This document shows, piece by piece, positions 8,846 through 18,063 of a stretch of DNA of 64,000 nt (the stretch's first letter is position 1; the number at the start of each line of letters is the position of its first letter). Source of the stretch: Oceanibium sediminis. GTDB taxonomy: Bacteria; Pseudomonadota; Alphaproteobacteria; Rhodobacterales; Rhodobacteraceae. Location: positions 62,001-126,000 of the forward strand of contig NZ_QGNX01000002.1 in the NCBI RefSeq assembly GCF_003265325.1. Reading direction: 5' to 3'. The translations under genes and the position numbers were made by a program. The notes under the pieces are model-generated. The model did no database searches and had not been told where the DNA came from. It saw only the letters and a program-made list of their open reading frames with translations.

Positions 8846-8876
8846 TTGACCTGCGCCCCGCCGCAACCGCTATACT
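8846..8876 (+). promoter_or_regulatory. Candidate sigma70-type promoter for the secreted-protein pair
   Basis: TTGACC at 8846-8851 and TATACT at 8871-8876 are separated by 19 bases, longer than the ideal 17. The -10 box is 30 bases before the ATG at 8906, which has a strong AAGGAG ribosome site. It lies in the gap between divergent genes. Confidence 0.45.
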
Positions 8877-8905
8877 GTGGCCGAGTAAGTGGTAAGGAGC
8901 AGGGA

Positions 8906-9346
8906 ATGAACCCCTTCCGATGCGCGCTGGCGGTGGCTGTCCTGGCGCTTTCCACGGGCCATGCCGCGGCGCAGGACATGCCCAACCGGATCCCCGAATC
9001 GGGTGAGGACATCCCCGTGGCGGAATGGCAGTCCATGGTGCGCGGGCGCACCGTCACCTACCTGATCGGCGGCAGCGTCTGGGCGCAGGAAGCCTATGGG
9101 CGCGTCGGCAACGGCGTGTCGATCCTGCTGGCCGACGGCACCTGCATGGAGGGCGTGTGGGAACACACCGGCCAGGCCTATTGCTTCGCGTGGAGTGGGG
9201 GCGAGTATTCCTGCTTTCGCCACATCCGCCTGGACGACCAGATCCTGATCGTCCCCGTCCTTGACGGAGAACCCGCCGGCACGGTGCAGATGGTCAAGCA
9301 AATCAGCTCCATTCCCCTGGCCTGCGGACCGGCGTTGACCAGTTGA
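8906..9346 (+). CDS. Small secreted protein, paralogue A of a tandem pair
   Basis: A 146-residue protein of unknown function with a clear Sec signal peptide (NPFRCALAVAVLALSTGHAAAQ, cleavage predicted after AQA/AAQ near residue 22). ATG 8906 follows AAGGAGCAGGGA; longer upstream frames are not needed. The mature part has the pattern DGTC, a tryptophan three to five residues on, then YCF and SCF, so four cysteines probably form disulfides in the periplasm. The next gene codes a diverged copy with the same layout, and the two overlap by four bases. Confidence 0.8.
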   Translation: MNPFRCALAVAVLALSTGHAAAQDMPNRIPESGEDIPVAEWQSMVRGRTVTYLIGGSVWAQEAYGRVGNGVSILLADGTCMEGVWEHTGQAYCFAWSGGEYSCFRHIRLDDQILIVPVLDGEPAGTVQMVKQISSIPLACGPALTS

Positions 9347-9747
9347 AAACGCTCTGCACCGCCCTTGTCTTAGTGCTGCTGGGGGTCCCCGCCGGCGCCG
9401 AGGACTTGCTGAACGCCGAGGATTTCCAATCCCTCGCCGAGGGCTACACCCTTTACTTCGACCAGGCGGGCCGACCCTACGGGGCCGAGCAATACCTGGA
9501 GGATCGCCAGGTCATCTGGCAATACGCGGACGGCACCTGCACGCGCGGCACCTGGTCCGGCGGCGAGGACACGATCTGCTTCACCTACGAGGACAGCCCC
9601 GGCACGCAATGCTGGCATTTCGCCGCCCGCGGGCGGGGCTTCTTCGCGCGTGTCGCCGGGCTGGAAGCGGGCGCGCCGTCCGAACTGGCGTTATCGGGCC
9701 GCTCGCGCTCCCCGTTGCGCTGCATTGCGCCGGACCTCGGCGTCTGA
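9343..9747 (+). CDS. Small secreted protein, paralogue B of a tandem pair
   Basis: A 134-residue protein read from TTG 9343, overlapping the stop of the previous gene (TTGA), so translation is probably coupled. It starts with a signal peptide (KTLCTALVLVLLGVPAGAED). The mature sequence aligns with paralogue A: FQSLAEGYTLYF versus WQSMVRGRTVTYL, then Y-A-DGTC-x2-G-x-W, ICF, QCWHF and a late RCIAP versus LACGP. Function unknown. The pair probably arose by local duplication and then diverged strongly. Confidence 0.78.
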   Translation: MKTLCTALVLVLLGVPAGAEDLLNAEDFQSLAEGYTLYFDQAGRPYGAEQYLEDRQVIWQYADGTCTRGTWSGGEDTICFTYEDSPGTQCWHFAARGRGFFARVAGLEAGAPSELALSGRSRSPLRCIAPDLGV

Positions 9748-9810
9748 GGCGGGCGGGCGGCAGCGCAGCGCCGTTGTCGGGAAAGACGGTGGGAGGAGCC
9801 GCTTGCCGCG

Positions 9811-11436
9811 TCAGAACAGGCTGCCCTGGTCAGGCCCGCCATCGGCGGGCTTCGACTTGGGATTCGACGCCGATTTCGCACCAGCTTTCGCACCTGATTT
9901 CACGTCCGGCTCAGCCGTCGCGCGCGATGCCGTGGGCGTTCCTCCGTCCGGCCTGGCGAGCAGGCGTCCGTCGGCAAACTCGATCTCGAGCATTTCCGCG
10001 CCCGAAGCCGCCGCCGCGCCGCGCAGAAGCGGCCCATCCACGCCATTGCGCACCACGGCGAAGCCCCGGCGCAGCGTTTCTGTGTAGCTGAGCGTGGTCA
10101 GCATCCGGCCAAGCGCCTGAACCCGGTCCCCCAGGTCCCGGTTGCGCCGGCTGGCGGCCCGGTGCAGCGCCTCGTCCACCCGGGCAAGGCGCTGGCGTTC
10201 CTGCATGGCCTGGCGCTGCAGCGCATGCTTGTTCAGCCGTGCCGCCAGCACCTGCCCGCGCGCCACCTGCGTGCGGCGCGACAGGGCCTGTGGCAGGCGA
10301 TGGGCGGCGGCATCCAGCTTGCGCGCATCCAGCGTCAGGCGGCTGAGCAGAAGCTGCGGCCCGAGTCGCCCCGCCCCGCGCGCGAGGTCCAGCCGTTTGC
10401 CCCGCGCGAAGGAATCCAGCGCGCGCGGCAGCCGCTCGGCAGCTCCGTCGAGGCGCTGGCGACGCTCGCCCAACAGCTGATCCGGGCGCGGCAGGGCGCG
10501 GGCCAGGTCGCGCAACCGCTGATCGCGCTGCCGCAGGGCCAGCGCCAAGGCGCGGCGGCGGCGTTCCTCCAGCCCGGCCAGGTGGGTGGCCAGGTCGGCG
10601 CGCACGGGCACCGCCATTTCCGCCGCCGCCGTGGGCGTGGGCGCGCGCCGGTCGGCGGCGTGGTCGATCAGCGTCGTATCCGTTTCGTGCCCCACCGCGG
10701 AAATCAGCGGTATCGCGCTTTCCGCAGCGGCGCGCACCACCGCCTCGTCGTTGAACCCCCAGAGATCCTCGATCGAGCCGCCGCCCCGCGCCACGATCAG
10801 CACGTCCGGGCGCGGCACCGGGCCGCCGGGTGTCAGCGCGTTGAAGCCGCGAATCGCCGCCGCCACTTCGGGCGCGGAGCGTTCGCCCTGCACCACCACG
10901 GGCCAGACGATGACCCGGCGCGGAAAGCGGTCGCGCAGACGGTGCAGGATATCGCGGATCACCGCCCCGGTGGGCGAGGTGACGACGCCCACAACCTCGG
11001 GCAGGTAGGGCAAGGGACGCTTTCGCGCCTCGTCGAAGAGCCCCTCGGCGGCAAGGGCGCGGCGGCGCTTTTCCAGCATCGCCATCAGCGCGCCGACACC
11101 GGCGGGCGCGATATCCTCTACGTTCAGCTGGTAGCGCGACTGCGCCCCGAAGGTCGTCAGCCGCCCGGTCGCGATGACCTCCATGCCCTCCTCCGGCATC
11201 ACGCTGAGCCGTGAGACCTGCCCCTTCCAGGACACGCTCGCCAGGACCGAGCGCTCATCCTTGATGTCGAAATAGAGATGCCCCGAGCGGGCCAGGGTGA
11301 CGCGGCCGACCTCGCCTCGCACCCGGACGCGGCCGAATTCCCCCTCGATCACGCGCTTGATCGCCCCCGACAGTTCGGAAACGGAAAACTCGGGCGTATT
11401 TTCACCGGGGCGGGGGTCGTCGATCAGGTCTGACAT
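9811..11436 (-). CDS. xseA: Exodeoxyribonuclease VII large subunit
   Basis: The catalytic subunit of exonuclease VII, which degrades single-stranded DNA from both ends. From ATG 11436 (MSDLIDDPRPGENTPEFSVS) it has 541 residues; the open frame runs further upstream but the N-terminal OB-fold starts here. The OB-fold (about 20-120, with RGEVGRVTLARSGHLYFDIKD) is followed by the catalytic domain with VTSPTGAVIRDILHRL, ARGGGSIEDLWGFNDE and SAVGHETD, then a long arginine/alanine-rich coiled-coil. The C-terminal tail is unusually rich in lysine and serine (AKSASNPKSKPADGG). It is divergent from purD across 198 bases. Confidence 0.96.
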   Translation of the reverse strand: MSDLIDDPRPGENTPEFSVSELSGAIKRVIEGEFGRVRVRGEVGRVTLARSGHLYFDIKDERSVLASVSWKGQVSRLSVMPEEGMEVIATGRLTTFGAQSRYQLNVEDIAPAGVGALMAMLEKRRRALAAEGLFDEARKRPLPYLPEVVGVVTSPTGAVIRDILHRLRDRFPRRVIVWPVVVQGERSAPEVAAAIRGFNALTPGGPVPRPDVLIVARGGGSIEDLWGFNDEAVVRAAAESAIPLISAVGHETDTTLIDHAADRRAPTPTAAAEMAVPVRADLATHLAGLEERRRRALALALRQRDQRLRDLARALPRPDQLLGERRQRLDGAAERLPRALDSFARGKRLDLARGAGRLGPQLLLSRLTLDARKLDAAAHRLPQALSRRTQVARGQVLAARLNKHALQRQAMQERQRLARVDEALHRAASRRNRDLGDRVQALGRMLTTLSYTETLRRGFAVVRNGVDGPLLRGAAAASGAEMLEIEFADGRLLARPDGGTPTASRATAEPDVKSGAKAGAKSASNPKSKPADGGPDQGSLF

Positions 11437-11634
11437 GGCGCACAAACTGCGCTGGCAGCGCGGCCGGGTCAAGGCGTCGCGCGGCGGACCGAGCAGCGGG
11501 CCGATCGCCAGGTTTGACGCATGGCGCGGCGGCATTGCGGCGCAGGGGATCGCGGGGTCGAGAATCCGGTTCAGATTCCCCGGCATCCGCTTTAGAAGCA
11601 GCGCCAACAGCGGACAGGACGGAGCATCGGGGCC

Positions 11635-12903
11635 ATGAACATCCTACTCTTGGGCAGCGGCGGACGCGAGCACGCGCTCGCCTGGGCGATTGCGCAAAGC
11701 CCCCAGTGCGACCGCCTGACCGTCGCCCCCGGCAATGCGGGGATGGAGCGGCTCGCCGATTGCATCCCCTGCGACATCGAGGATCCGCGCGCGGTGATCG
11801 AACTGGCCACCAGGGTGAAGGCCGAGCTGGTCGTGATCGGCCCCGAGGCGCCGCTGGCCGCCGGGGTGTCCGACGCGCTGCGGGACGCCGGTTTCCTTGT
11901 CTTCGGCCCCTCGGCGGCGGCGGCACAGGTCGAAGTCTCCAAGACGTTCACCAAGGAATTGTGCGACGCCTGCGGTGCGCCGACGGCGGCTTACGCGCAT
12001 TTTTCCGACCTCGCGGCGGCAGAGGCCTATGTCCGCGACCAGGGCGCGCCGATCGTGATCAAGGCGGACGGGCTGGCCGCCGGCAAGGGCGTGACCGTGG
12101 CCGAGGACATGGACAGCGCGCTCGGCGCACTGCGCGACATGTTCGGGGGCGCCTACGGCGATGCCGGGGCCGAGGTCGTGATCGAGGAGTTCATGGAAGG
12201 CGAGGAAGCCTCGTTCTTCGTGCTCTGCGATGGCACTGACGTTCTGCCCATGGGCACGGCGCAGGACCACAAGCGCGCCTTTGACGGCGACCAGGGCCCG
12301 AACACCGGGGGCATGGGCGCCTACTCCCCCGCCCCGGTGATGACGGAGGCGGTCACCGCCCGCGCGCTGGACGAGATCGTGCGCCCCACGCTGGCCGAGC
12401 TGAAGCGCCGGGGGACCCCCTACCAAGGCGTGCTCTACGTCGGGCTGATGATCCGCGACGGACAGCCGCGACTGGTGGAATACAACGCCCGTTTCGGCGA
12501 CCCGGAATGCCAGGTGCTGATGATGCGCCTCGGCGCGCAGGCGCTCGACGCGATGCTGGCCTGCGCGCGCGGCAAGCTGGCCGGTGCCACGCTGAACTGG
12601 GCCGACGATCACGCGATGAGCGTGGTGATGGCCACCCGCGGCTACCCCGGCGCCTACGCCAAGGGAAGCGAGATCAAGGGCATCGAGGCCGCCGAGGCGG
12701 GCGATCCGCTGATCCGCGTCTTTCACGCCGGAACCGTGGTGAAGGATGGTACGCTGCTGGCCAATGGCGGGCGCGTGCTGAACGTCACCGCGCGCGGCGC
12801 AACGCTGGCAGAAGCGCGCGAGCGGGCCTATGCCGCGATCGACCGGATCGACTGGCCCGAGGGGTTCTGCCGCCGGGATATCGGCTGGCGCGCCCTCGAC
12901 TGA
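11635..12903 (+). CDS. purD: Phosphoribosylamine-glycine ligase
   Basis: PurD joins glycine to phosphoribosylamine in an ATP-dependent step of purine synthesis. The 422-residue length is typical. It starts MNILLLGSGGREHALAW, the family's N-terminal signature, and contains the ATP-grasp core with VIKADGLAAGKGV, EEFMEGEEASFF and the motif QDHKRAFDGDQGPNTGGMGAYSPAP, and RFGDPECQVL near residue 290. Isolated purine gene here, divergent from xseA. A long antisense open frame over nearly its whole length is a codon-bias artefact. Confidence 0.97.
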   Translation: MNILLLGSGGREHALAWAIAQSPQCDRLTVAPGNAGMERLADCIPCDIEDPRAVIELATRVKAELVVIGPEAPLAAGVSDALRDAGFLVFGPSAAAAQVEVSKTFTKELCDACGAPTAAYAHFSDLAAAEAYVRDQGAPIVIKADGLAAGKGVTVAEDMDSALGALRDMFGGAYGDAGAEVVIEEFMEGEEASFFVLCDGTDVLPMGTAQDHKRAFDGDQGPNTGGMGAYSPAPVMTEAVTARALDEIVRPTLAELKRRGTPYQGVLYVGLMIRDGQPRLVEYNARFGDPECQVLMMRLGAQALDAMLACARGKLAGATLNWADDHAMSVVMATRGYPGAYAKGSEIKGIEAAEAGDPLIRVFHAGTVVKDGTLLANGGRVLNVTARGATLAEARERAYAAIDRIDWPEGFCRRDIGWRALD

Positions 12904-12925
12904 AGGCGGCGCGGGCACAGGCGGC

Positions 12926-13740
12926 TCAGAGCGGCGCGCAGTCCAGCGCTTTGGTGAAACTCCCGGCCCCGTCGAACGGGCCGAGGTCCGTGGCGGTGAC
13001 CGTGTCGCCGTCCAGTTTCGCGGCCATGACCCGGGTCCAGTCCGCGTTGGCGGTGATCACCTCGGGCCCCGCGCCGCAATCGCGCACGCCGCCTGAGATG
13101 AACGCCTCTCCGCTGCGGTGGTTCGAGAAGCCTTCGGCCGCAGCCAGTTCGACCAGCCGCCCCTGCCGCAGGGTGACGAAGCGCAGCACGGCGTCCAGGT
13201 GCGGCGTTTCCACGTAGGCGATGTCATTCTGCCCGTCGCCGTCGAAATCCGCGATCGCGGCGGGCGCGAGCCAGCGAAACCGCTCGCCTATGGGCTGGGT
13301 GCCCGCGATCCAGTCGAATTTCGGGCGTTTCCCTTCCTGGAAATCGGGCTTGTAGATGGCAAGCGTCGCGCCGCCCCGCTCGAAGGTTTCCACCACGATG
13401 ACCTCGGGGCCCGGCTTGCCGTCCACATCGGCGAGGCGCGGCACCAGGTCCTCGAACACATGGGTCGAGACGGCCTTACGCGTCAGCGTCGTGCGCCCGC
13501 GCTTGATCCTGATCTCGGTGAATTCCTCGTCGTCGCCGAGCACACCGTGCGGATAGTGGGTGGTGGGGCCGTCGAACCATGCCTCGATGTCGAAACAGGG
13601 TTCGGGGGGCAGCAGGAACCGCCCGAGGACGGGGTCCTGCGGGCAGGCAGCCTGCTGGGCGCTGGCGCCCTGCCCCGGCGCGACGATGGCCAGAGCCAGA
13701 CCGAGGGTCACTGTCGTCACGAGGGCAAGGCGCATGGGCA

Positions 13741-13741
<1 letters not shown>
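12926..13741 (-). CDS. Secreted FG-GAP/VCBS-like repeat protein
   Basis: A 271-residue protein of unknown function with a signal peptide (LALVTTVTLGLALAIVAPGQGASAQ). The mature part contains two segments resembling FG-GAP/VCBS blades: PRLADVDGKPGPEVIVVET and AAIADFDGDGQNDIAYVET, the latter with a calcium-binding-like DFDGDGQND. Such blades form beta-propellers outside the cytoplasm. The start ATG overlaps the stop of the upstream ferredoxin gene (TGATG), so the two are translationally coupled, though no functional link between a cytosolic ferredoxin and an exported propeller is evident. Confidence 0.82.
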
Positions 13742-14151
<410 letters not shown>

Positions 14152-14191
14152 TCAATTCCGCGCGCACGCCGGGGGCATCGGCGCGAAGAGG

Positions 14192-14206
14192 TTAACCAAA
14201 CCTTAC
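14192..14206 (+). promoter_or_regulatory. Possible CtrA-type box upstream of the RTX gene
   Basis: TTAA, seven bases (CCAAACC), then TTAC, one base off the TTAA-N7-TTAA CtrA consensus of alphaproteobacteria. It stands 75 bases before the RTX ATG in an AT-richer stretch. A single near-match is weak evidence. Confidence 0.3.
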
Positions 14207-14280
14207 CCAATGCTTTGAATTTTAGCCAAATTCTCTGCTAATTGAGAGGCTTTCGCGGCGGCCAGCTTCAGGAGGCGTCA

Positions 14281-15327
14281 ATGTTGAGCATCAAGGCGAC
14301 GTGGCAGGGGTTTCACGGCACATCGGGGATCGGCACCCCGATCGCCCCGGATGTCTTCCTGAACGGCTCCTGGGGGGACCAGGGGCAGATGAGCTACGAC
14401 CCGGTCACCGGGGACTGGCGCCTTGACGACCGCGGGACCCTGTCGGTGATCGCCCATGGCAGCGCGCCGGGCGCGGGCGAGGTCACGCTGAGCGGGCTGA
14501 CCTACATGCGCGATGGTGCGGTCATCGCGCGCCTCACCCTGCCCGAACCGCTGCGGATGGCGGCCCATGACGACGCGACCGGCACCGGCGCGCCGGACTG
14601 GCGGATCGACCATGGCAGCGCGCTTGAGGCGGCGGCACGCGCCGATGGGTTCATCTTCGTGGGCGGGCGCGGCACCGACGTGTTCGCGCCGCTTGGGGCG
14701 CTTCTGCCAGTGCATGGCGCGGTCACCATCCTCGGGCGCGGCGGCGATGACATCCTGCACGGTGGGCAGAACGACGATGTGATCCGCGGCGGGCGCGGCG
14801 ACGACACCCTGCACGATGCGGGCGGGGACAACCTGCTGCACGGCGGCGCGGGCAACGACCGGCTCACCATCGGCTCCGGCGGCGGTATCACCCTGGCGAA
14901 GGGCGGTCAGGGCCGGGATCACCTTGTCTCGGGGAACGGCGCGGACACGCTGCGCGGCAACCGGGGCGATGACCGGCTTGAGGGGTATCGCGGGAACGAC
15001 CGGCTCGCCGGGGGGGCGGGGGACGACACGCTCAACGGTGGCGAGGGGGACGACCGGCTTTGGGGCGGTGCGGGCGACGACATGCTCCACGGCGGCTGGG
15101 GCGCGGATACCTTCGTCTTTCGCGCCGGCCACGAGGGGCATGACGTCCTGACGGATTTCACCGCCTCCGAGGGCGACAGGCTGGTCTGGAGGGATTTCGG
15201 CGGCACCCCGCCGGAGATCGTCTCCCAAGGCGATCACACCCTGATAAGCTGGGGCGATGGCGCGTCGAGCGTACTGATCGAATGGGTCACGCCCGGGGAC
15301 CTGCCCCCGGACGCGCTGTTGTTCTGA
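14281..15327 (+). CDS. RTX (hemolysin-type calcium-binding) protein, probably type I secreted
   Basis: A 348-residue protein without a Sec signal. Residues 1-125 form a domain I do not recognise. Residues 152-280 contain about a dozen glycine/aspartate nonapeptides of the GGxGxDxL type (GGRGDDTLH, GGAGNDRLT, GGEGDDRLW, GGAGDDMLH), which bind calcium in a beta-roll outside the cell. A DTFVFRAG...TDFTASEGDRL cap and a C-terminus ending in DALLF follow, the usual type I secretion signal in Rhodobacterales. ATG 14281 has AGGAGG six bases upstream. No T1SS genes adjoin it. The effector role is unknown. Confidence 0.88.
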   Translation: MLSIKATWQGFHGTSGIGTPIAPDVFLNGSWGDQGQMSYDPVTGDWRLDDRGTLSVIAHGSAPGAGEVTLSGLTYMRDGAVIARLTLPEPLRMAAHDDATGTGAPDWRIDHGSALEAAARADGFIFVGGRGTDVFAPLGALLPVHGAVTILGRGGDDILHGGQNDDVIRGGRGDDTLHDAGGDNLLHGGAGNDRLTIGSGGGITLAKGGQGRDHLVSGNGADTLRGNRGDDRLEGYRGNDRLAGGAGDDTLNGGEGDDRLWGGAGDDMLHGGWGADTFVFRAGHEGHDVLTDFTASEGDRLVWRDFGGTPPEIVSQGDHTLISWGDGASSVLIEWVTPGDLPPDALLF

Positions 15328-15337
15328 GCCTTCCGGC

Positions 15338-16813
15338 TCAGCCGCCCGGGGTCAGGGCGACGAACCGGGGTTGTCCGTCCCGGCGAACCAGAAGCAGGAC
15401 CGACTTGCGCCCCGCGTCCTTCGCCGCGTCGAAACGCGCCACCACGTCGGCGGGGGTCTGAACCGGCTGCTGGCCGATCTCGGCGATCAGGTCGCCGACG
15501 CGGATGCCCTTCTCGAAGGCTTCCGAGGACTCGTCCAGCCCGGTCACGACGACGCCGCGTTCGGACACGTCGATGTTCAACTCCTCGCGCAACTCGGGCG
15601 TCAGGCCCATCAAGGTCATGCCGAGCACGGTCTCTTCCTCGGGTTCGGCGGCGCCCTCGTCCGTGTCGACGACGCCTTCGGCAAGCTCACGCCGCCCAAG
15701 GGTCACGCGCAGCGTCTGCGTCCCGCCATCGCGGAAGATCACGACGCGCACCGCCTTGCCCACATCGGTCTGCCCGACCATGCGGACAAGCTCGCGCGTG
15801 TCGGCGACGGGCTGACCATCGAAGTTCAGGATCACATCGCCCGCGATGATCCCGGCATCGGCCGCCGGGCCTTCGGGCACATCCGTGACCAGCGCGCCGC
15901 CTTCATCCTCCAGACCCAAGGCCTCGGCCACGTCGGGGGTGACGTTCTGAATGCTCACGCCAAGCCAGCCGCGGCGCGTCTCTCCGAATTCCTTCAGCTG
16001 GCCCACGACACGGGTCACCACCGCCGAGGACATGGAGAAGCCGATGCCGATGGACCCGCCGTTGGGGCTGAGGATCGCGGTATTCACGCCGATCACCTTG
16101 CCGTCCATGTTGAACAGCGGGCCCCCGGAGTTGCCCCGGTTGATCGCCGCGTCGGTCTGGATGAAGTCGTCATAAGCCCCCTGGAGCGAGCGGTTCCGCG
16201 CCGAGATGATCCCGGCGGAAACCGAGAAGCCCTGCCCCAGCGGGTTGCCGATCGCCAGCACCCAATCGCCCACGCGGGCCACGTCGCTGTCGCCGAATTC
16301 CACGAAGGGCAGCGGGTCTTCCGGCTCCACCTTCAGCAGGGCGATGTCGGTGCGCGGGTCTGTTCCGATCACCGTGGCCGGCAATTCGCCCGCACCGTCG
16401 AAGAACTCGACGAGGATCTCGTCCGCTTCCTCGATCACGTGGTTGTTGGTGACGATGTACCCATCCGCCGAGATCACAAAGCCCGACCCCAGCGCCGAGC
16501 CGCGCCGCTCACGCTGGCGGGGGCCGCGGCGGTCAAGGAAATCGTTGAAGAAATCCTCGAGCGGCGAGCCCTCGGGCACCATCGGGCGCGGGCCGCTGTC
16601 CGTGGCGACCACGGTGGAGGTGGTGATGTTGACCACCGAGGGGCTGAGCTTCTCGGCCAGGTCGGCGAAGCCTTCGGAGGGGCCGCGCGCCTCTGCGCGG
16701 GCGAAGGACAGCGCAAACACCGCCAATGCCGACAGCAACATCAGAAGCGCCTGCCTGATCCTGCGGGCGGTCTGCCACTCTTCCGATGTGATTGCGATTG
16801 CGCGGTTTTGCAT
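15338..16813 (-). CDS. Do-family periplasmic serine endoprotease (DegP/DegQ-like)
   Basis: A 491-residue periplasmic protease and chaperone for misfolded envelope proteins. The N-terminus has a basic segment and a membrane/signal segment (residues 20-42). The trypsin-like domain shows the triad H125 (TNNHVI), D156 (RTDIALL) and S229 (GNSGGPL). Two PDZ domains follow (about 285-370 and 400-488; GWLGVSIQNV and TLMGLTPELREEL). ATG 16813 was chosen because it opens the signal segment. It ends the hflK-hflC-DUF2065-Do run, an association between HflKC and a Do protease that is common in this family. Confidence 0.95.
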   Translation of the reverse strand: MQNRAIAITSEEWQTARRIRQALLMLLSALAVFALSFARAEARGPSEGFADLAEKLSPSVVNITTSTVVATDSGPRPMVPEGSPLEDFFNDFLDRRGPRQRERRGSALGSGFVISADGYIVTNNHVIEEADEILVEFFDGAGELPATVIGTDPRTDIALLKVEPEDPLPFVEFGDSDVARVGDWVLAIGNPLGQGFSVSAGIISARNRSLQGAYDDFIQTDAAINRGNSGGPLFNMDGKVIGVNTAILSPNGGSIGIGFSMSSAVVTRVVGQLKEFGETRRGWLGVSIQNVTPDVAEALGLEDEGGALVTDVPEGPAADAGIIAGDVILNFDGQPVADTRELVRMVGQTDVGKAVRVVIFRDGGTQTLRVTLGRRELAEGVVDTDEGAAEPEEETVLGMTLMGLTPELREELNIDVSERGVVVTGLDESSEAFEKGIRVGDLIAEIGQQPVQTPADVVARFDAAKDAGRKSVLLLVRRDGQPRFVALTPGG

Positions 16814-16975
16814 GTCCGTCCCCCTGCCCGCCTGCGGTGCGTCGCGTACTACGCTCGGACCCGCAGGGTGTCTTGTCAATCTATGTGCGCCCCGCGAGTG
16901 CGGTGGATCACTGTCATGTGAGCATGTAAGCGCCAATGCGCGAAAGGGAAGCCGTTACCTGTGCCTTTGCGCGGC

Positions 16976-17170
16976 TTATCCGCCCTGCGCCGCCCAGACG
17001 ATTGCGACGCCGGTCGCGATCACCAGAAGCCCCATGATCCGCCGAGTTTCGGGCGGAATGCGCTTCAGCATTTCCAGCACCTCGTCCAGACGCGAAGGGG
17101 CCAGTGCAAGCACCAGCCCCTCCAATACGGCCGCGAGGCCAAGTCCCGTCAGGACGTCCTGCCAGCTCAC
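16976..17170 (-). CDS. DUF2065 small membrane protein
   Basis: A 64-residue protein with two hydrophobic helices separated by a basic loop (MLKRIPPETRRIMG), the layout of DUF2065 (YjeT-like) proteins. The GTG start overlaps the hflC stop (GTGA), so it is translated with hflC. Function is unknown, but the conserved place between hflC and a Do protease suggests a part in membrane protein quality control. Confidence 0.9.
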   Translation of the reverse strand: MSWQDVLTGLGLAAVLEGLVLALAPSRLDEVLEMLKRIPPETRRIMGLLVIATGVAIVWAAQGG

Positions 17171-18063
17171 TCAGCTGGCGCGGCAGCCGCGCTGGACGGG
17201 GCCTTGTCGGACTTCAGGTAGTCGAAGAACTCGCTGTCAGGCGTGATTACGAGCGTGGAGTTTTCCCCGGACAGCGCATTCTCATAGGCCGAGAGGCTGC
17301 GATAGAAGGCAAAGAACTCCGGATCCCGGCCGAACGCCTCGGCGAAGATCGCGTTCCGCGCACCATCGGCTTCACCGCGGATGATGTCGCTGTCGCGCTG
17401 CGCCTCGGAGACCAGCTCAACCGCGGTCCGGTCGGCCTGGGCGCGAACCCGCTGCGCGGCTTCCTGGCCGCGCGCACGTTCGTCCGCGGCTTCCCGGGCA
17501 CGTTCCGCTTCCATCCGCTGGAAAGTCGCGGCGAGGTTCTGGGTCGGCAGCTCGGTGCGCTTGATGCGCACATCCACCACGTCGATCCCCAGGGCCCGCG
17601 CACGAATCACCGCGGCGTCCCGGATCCGGTTCATCAGCGCCACACGATCCGCCGACAGGATGGAGTTCGACGGAACCGAGCCCAGCACCTCGCGCAGCTG
17701 CGCGCGCAGGATACCGTCAAGGCGCTGCTCGGCCTGGGCGATGCCGCCTGCGCCAACGGCCTGACGGAACTGGATCACGTCCGAAATCCGCCACCGTGCG
17801 AAGGCGTCCACCACCAGGCGGCGATCGTCCAGCGGCGTGACTTCCTGCTGCTGGGTGTCGAGCGACTGGATCCGGTCGTCATAGGTGACGACGTTCTGAA
17901 CGAAGGGCACCTTGAAGGCGAGGCCCGGATCCTCTTTCACATCACGGATCTGACCGAACTGAAGAATCAGGGCCTTTTCCCGTTCGTCCACGATGAAGAC
18001 CGAGGACAGGGCAACGATGAGCGCGCCGAACAGAACGACGAGAAGAATTCCAATACGAGTCAT
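17167..18063 (-). CDS. hflC: HflC, regulator of FtsH protease
   Basis: A 298-residue SPFH/prohibitin-family protein with one N-terminal membrane anchor (residues 5-25, ending SSVFIVDEREKALILQFGQ) and a long alanine/arginine/glutamate-rich coiled coil (about 190-240, MEAERAREAADERARGQEAAQ). HflK and HflC form a large periplasmic-facing cage around FtsH and modulate its proteolysis. The ATG overlaps the hflK stop (ATGA). The tail (APSSAAAAPAE) is low complexity. Confidence 0.95.
   Translation of the reverse strand: MTRIGILLVVLFGALIVALSSVFIVDEREKALILQFGQIRDVKEDPGLAFKVPFVQNVVTYDDRIQSLDTQQQEVTPLDDRRLVVDAFARWRISDVIQFRQAVGAGGIAQAEQRLDGILRAQLREVLGSVPSNSILSADRVALMNRIRDAAVIRARALGIDVVDVRIKRTELPTQNLAATFQRMEAERAREAADERARGQEAAQRVRAQADRTAVELVSEAQRDSDIIRGEADGARNAIFAEAFGRDPEFFAFYRSLSAYENALSGENSTLVITPDSEFFDYLKSDKAPSSAAAAPAE

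Noticed and set aside
11644-12918. A 424-codon open frame antisense to purD
   Set aside because: It mirrors a well-conserved gene; long antisense frames are expected in GC-rich DNA with strong third-position bias, and the product has no recognisable domain.
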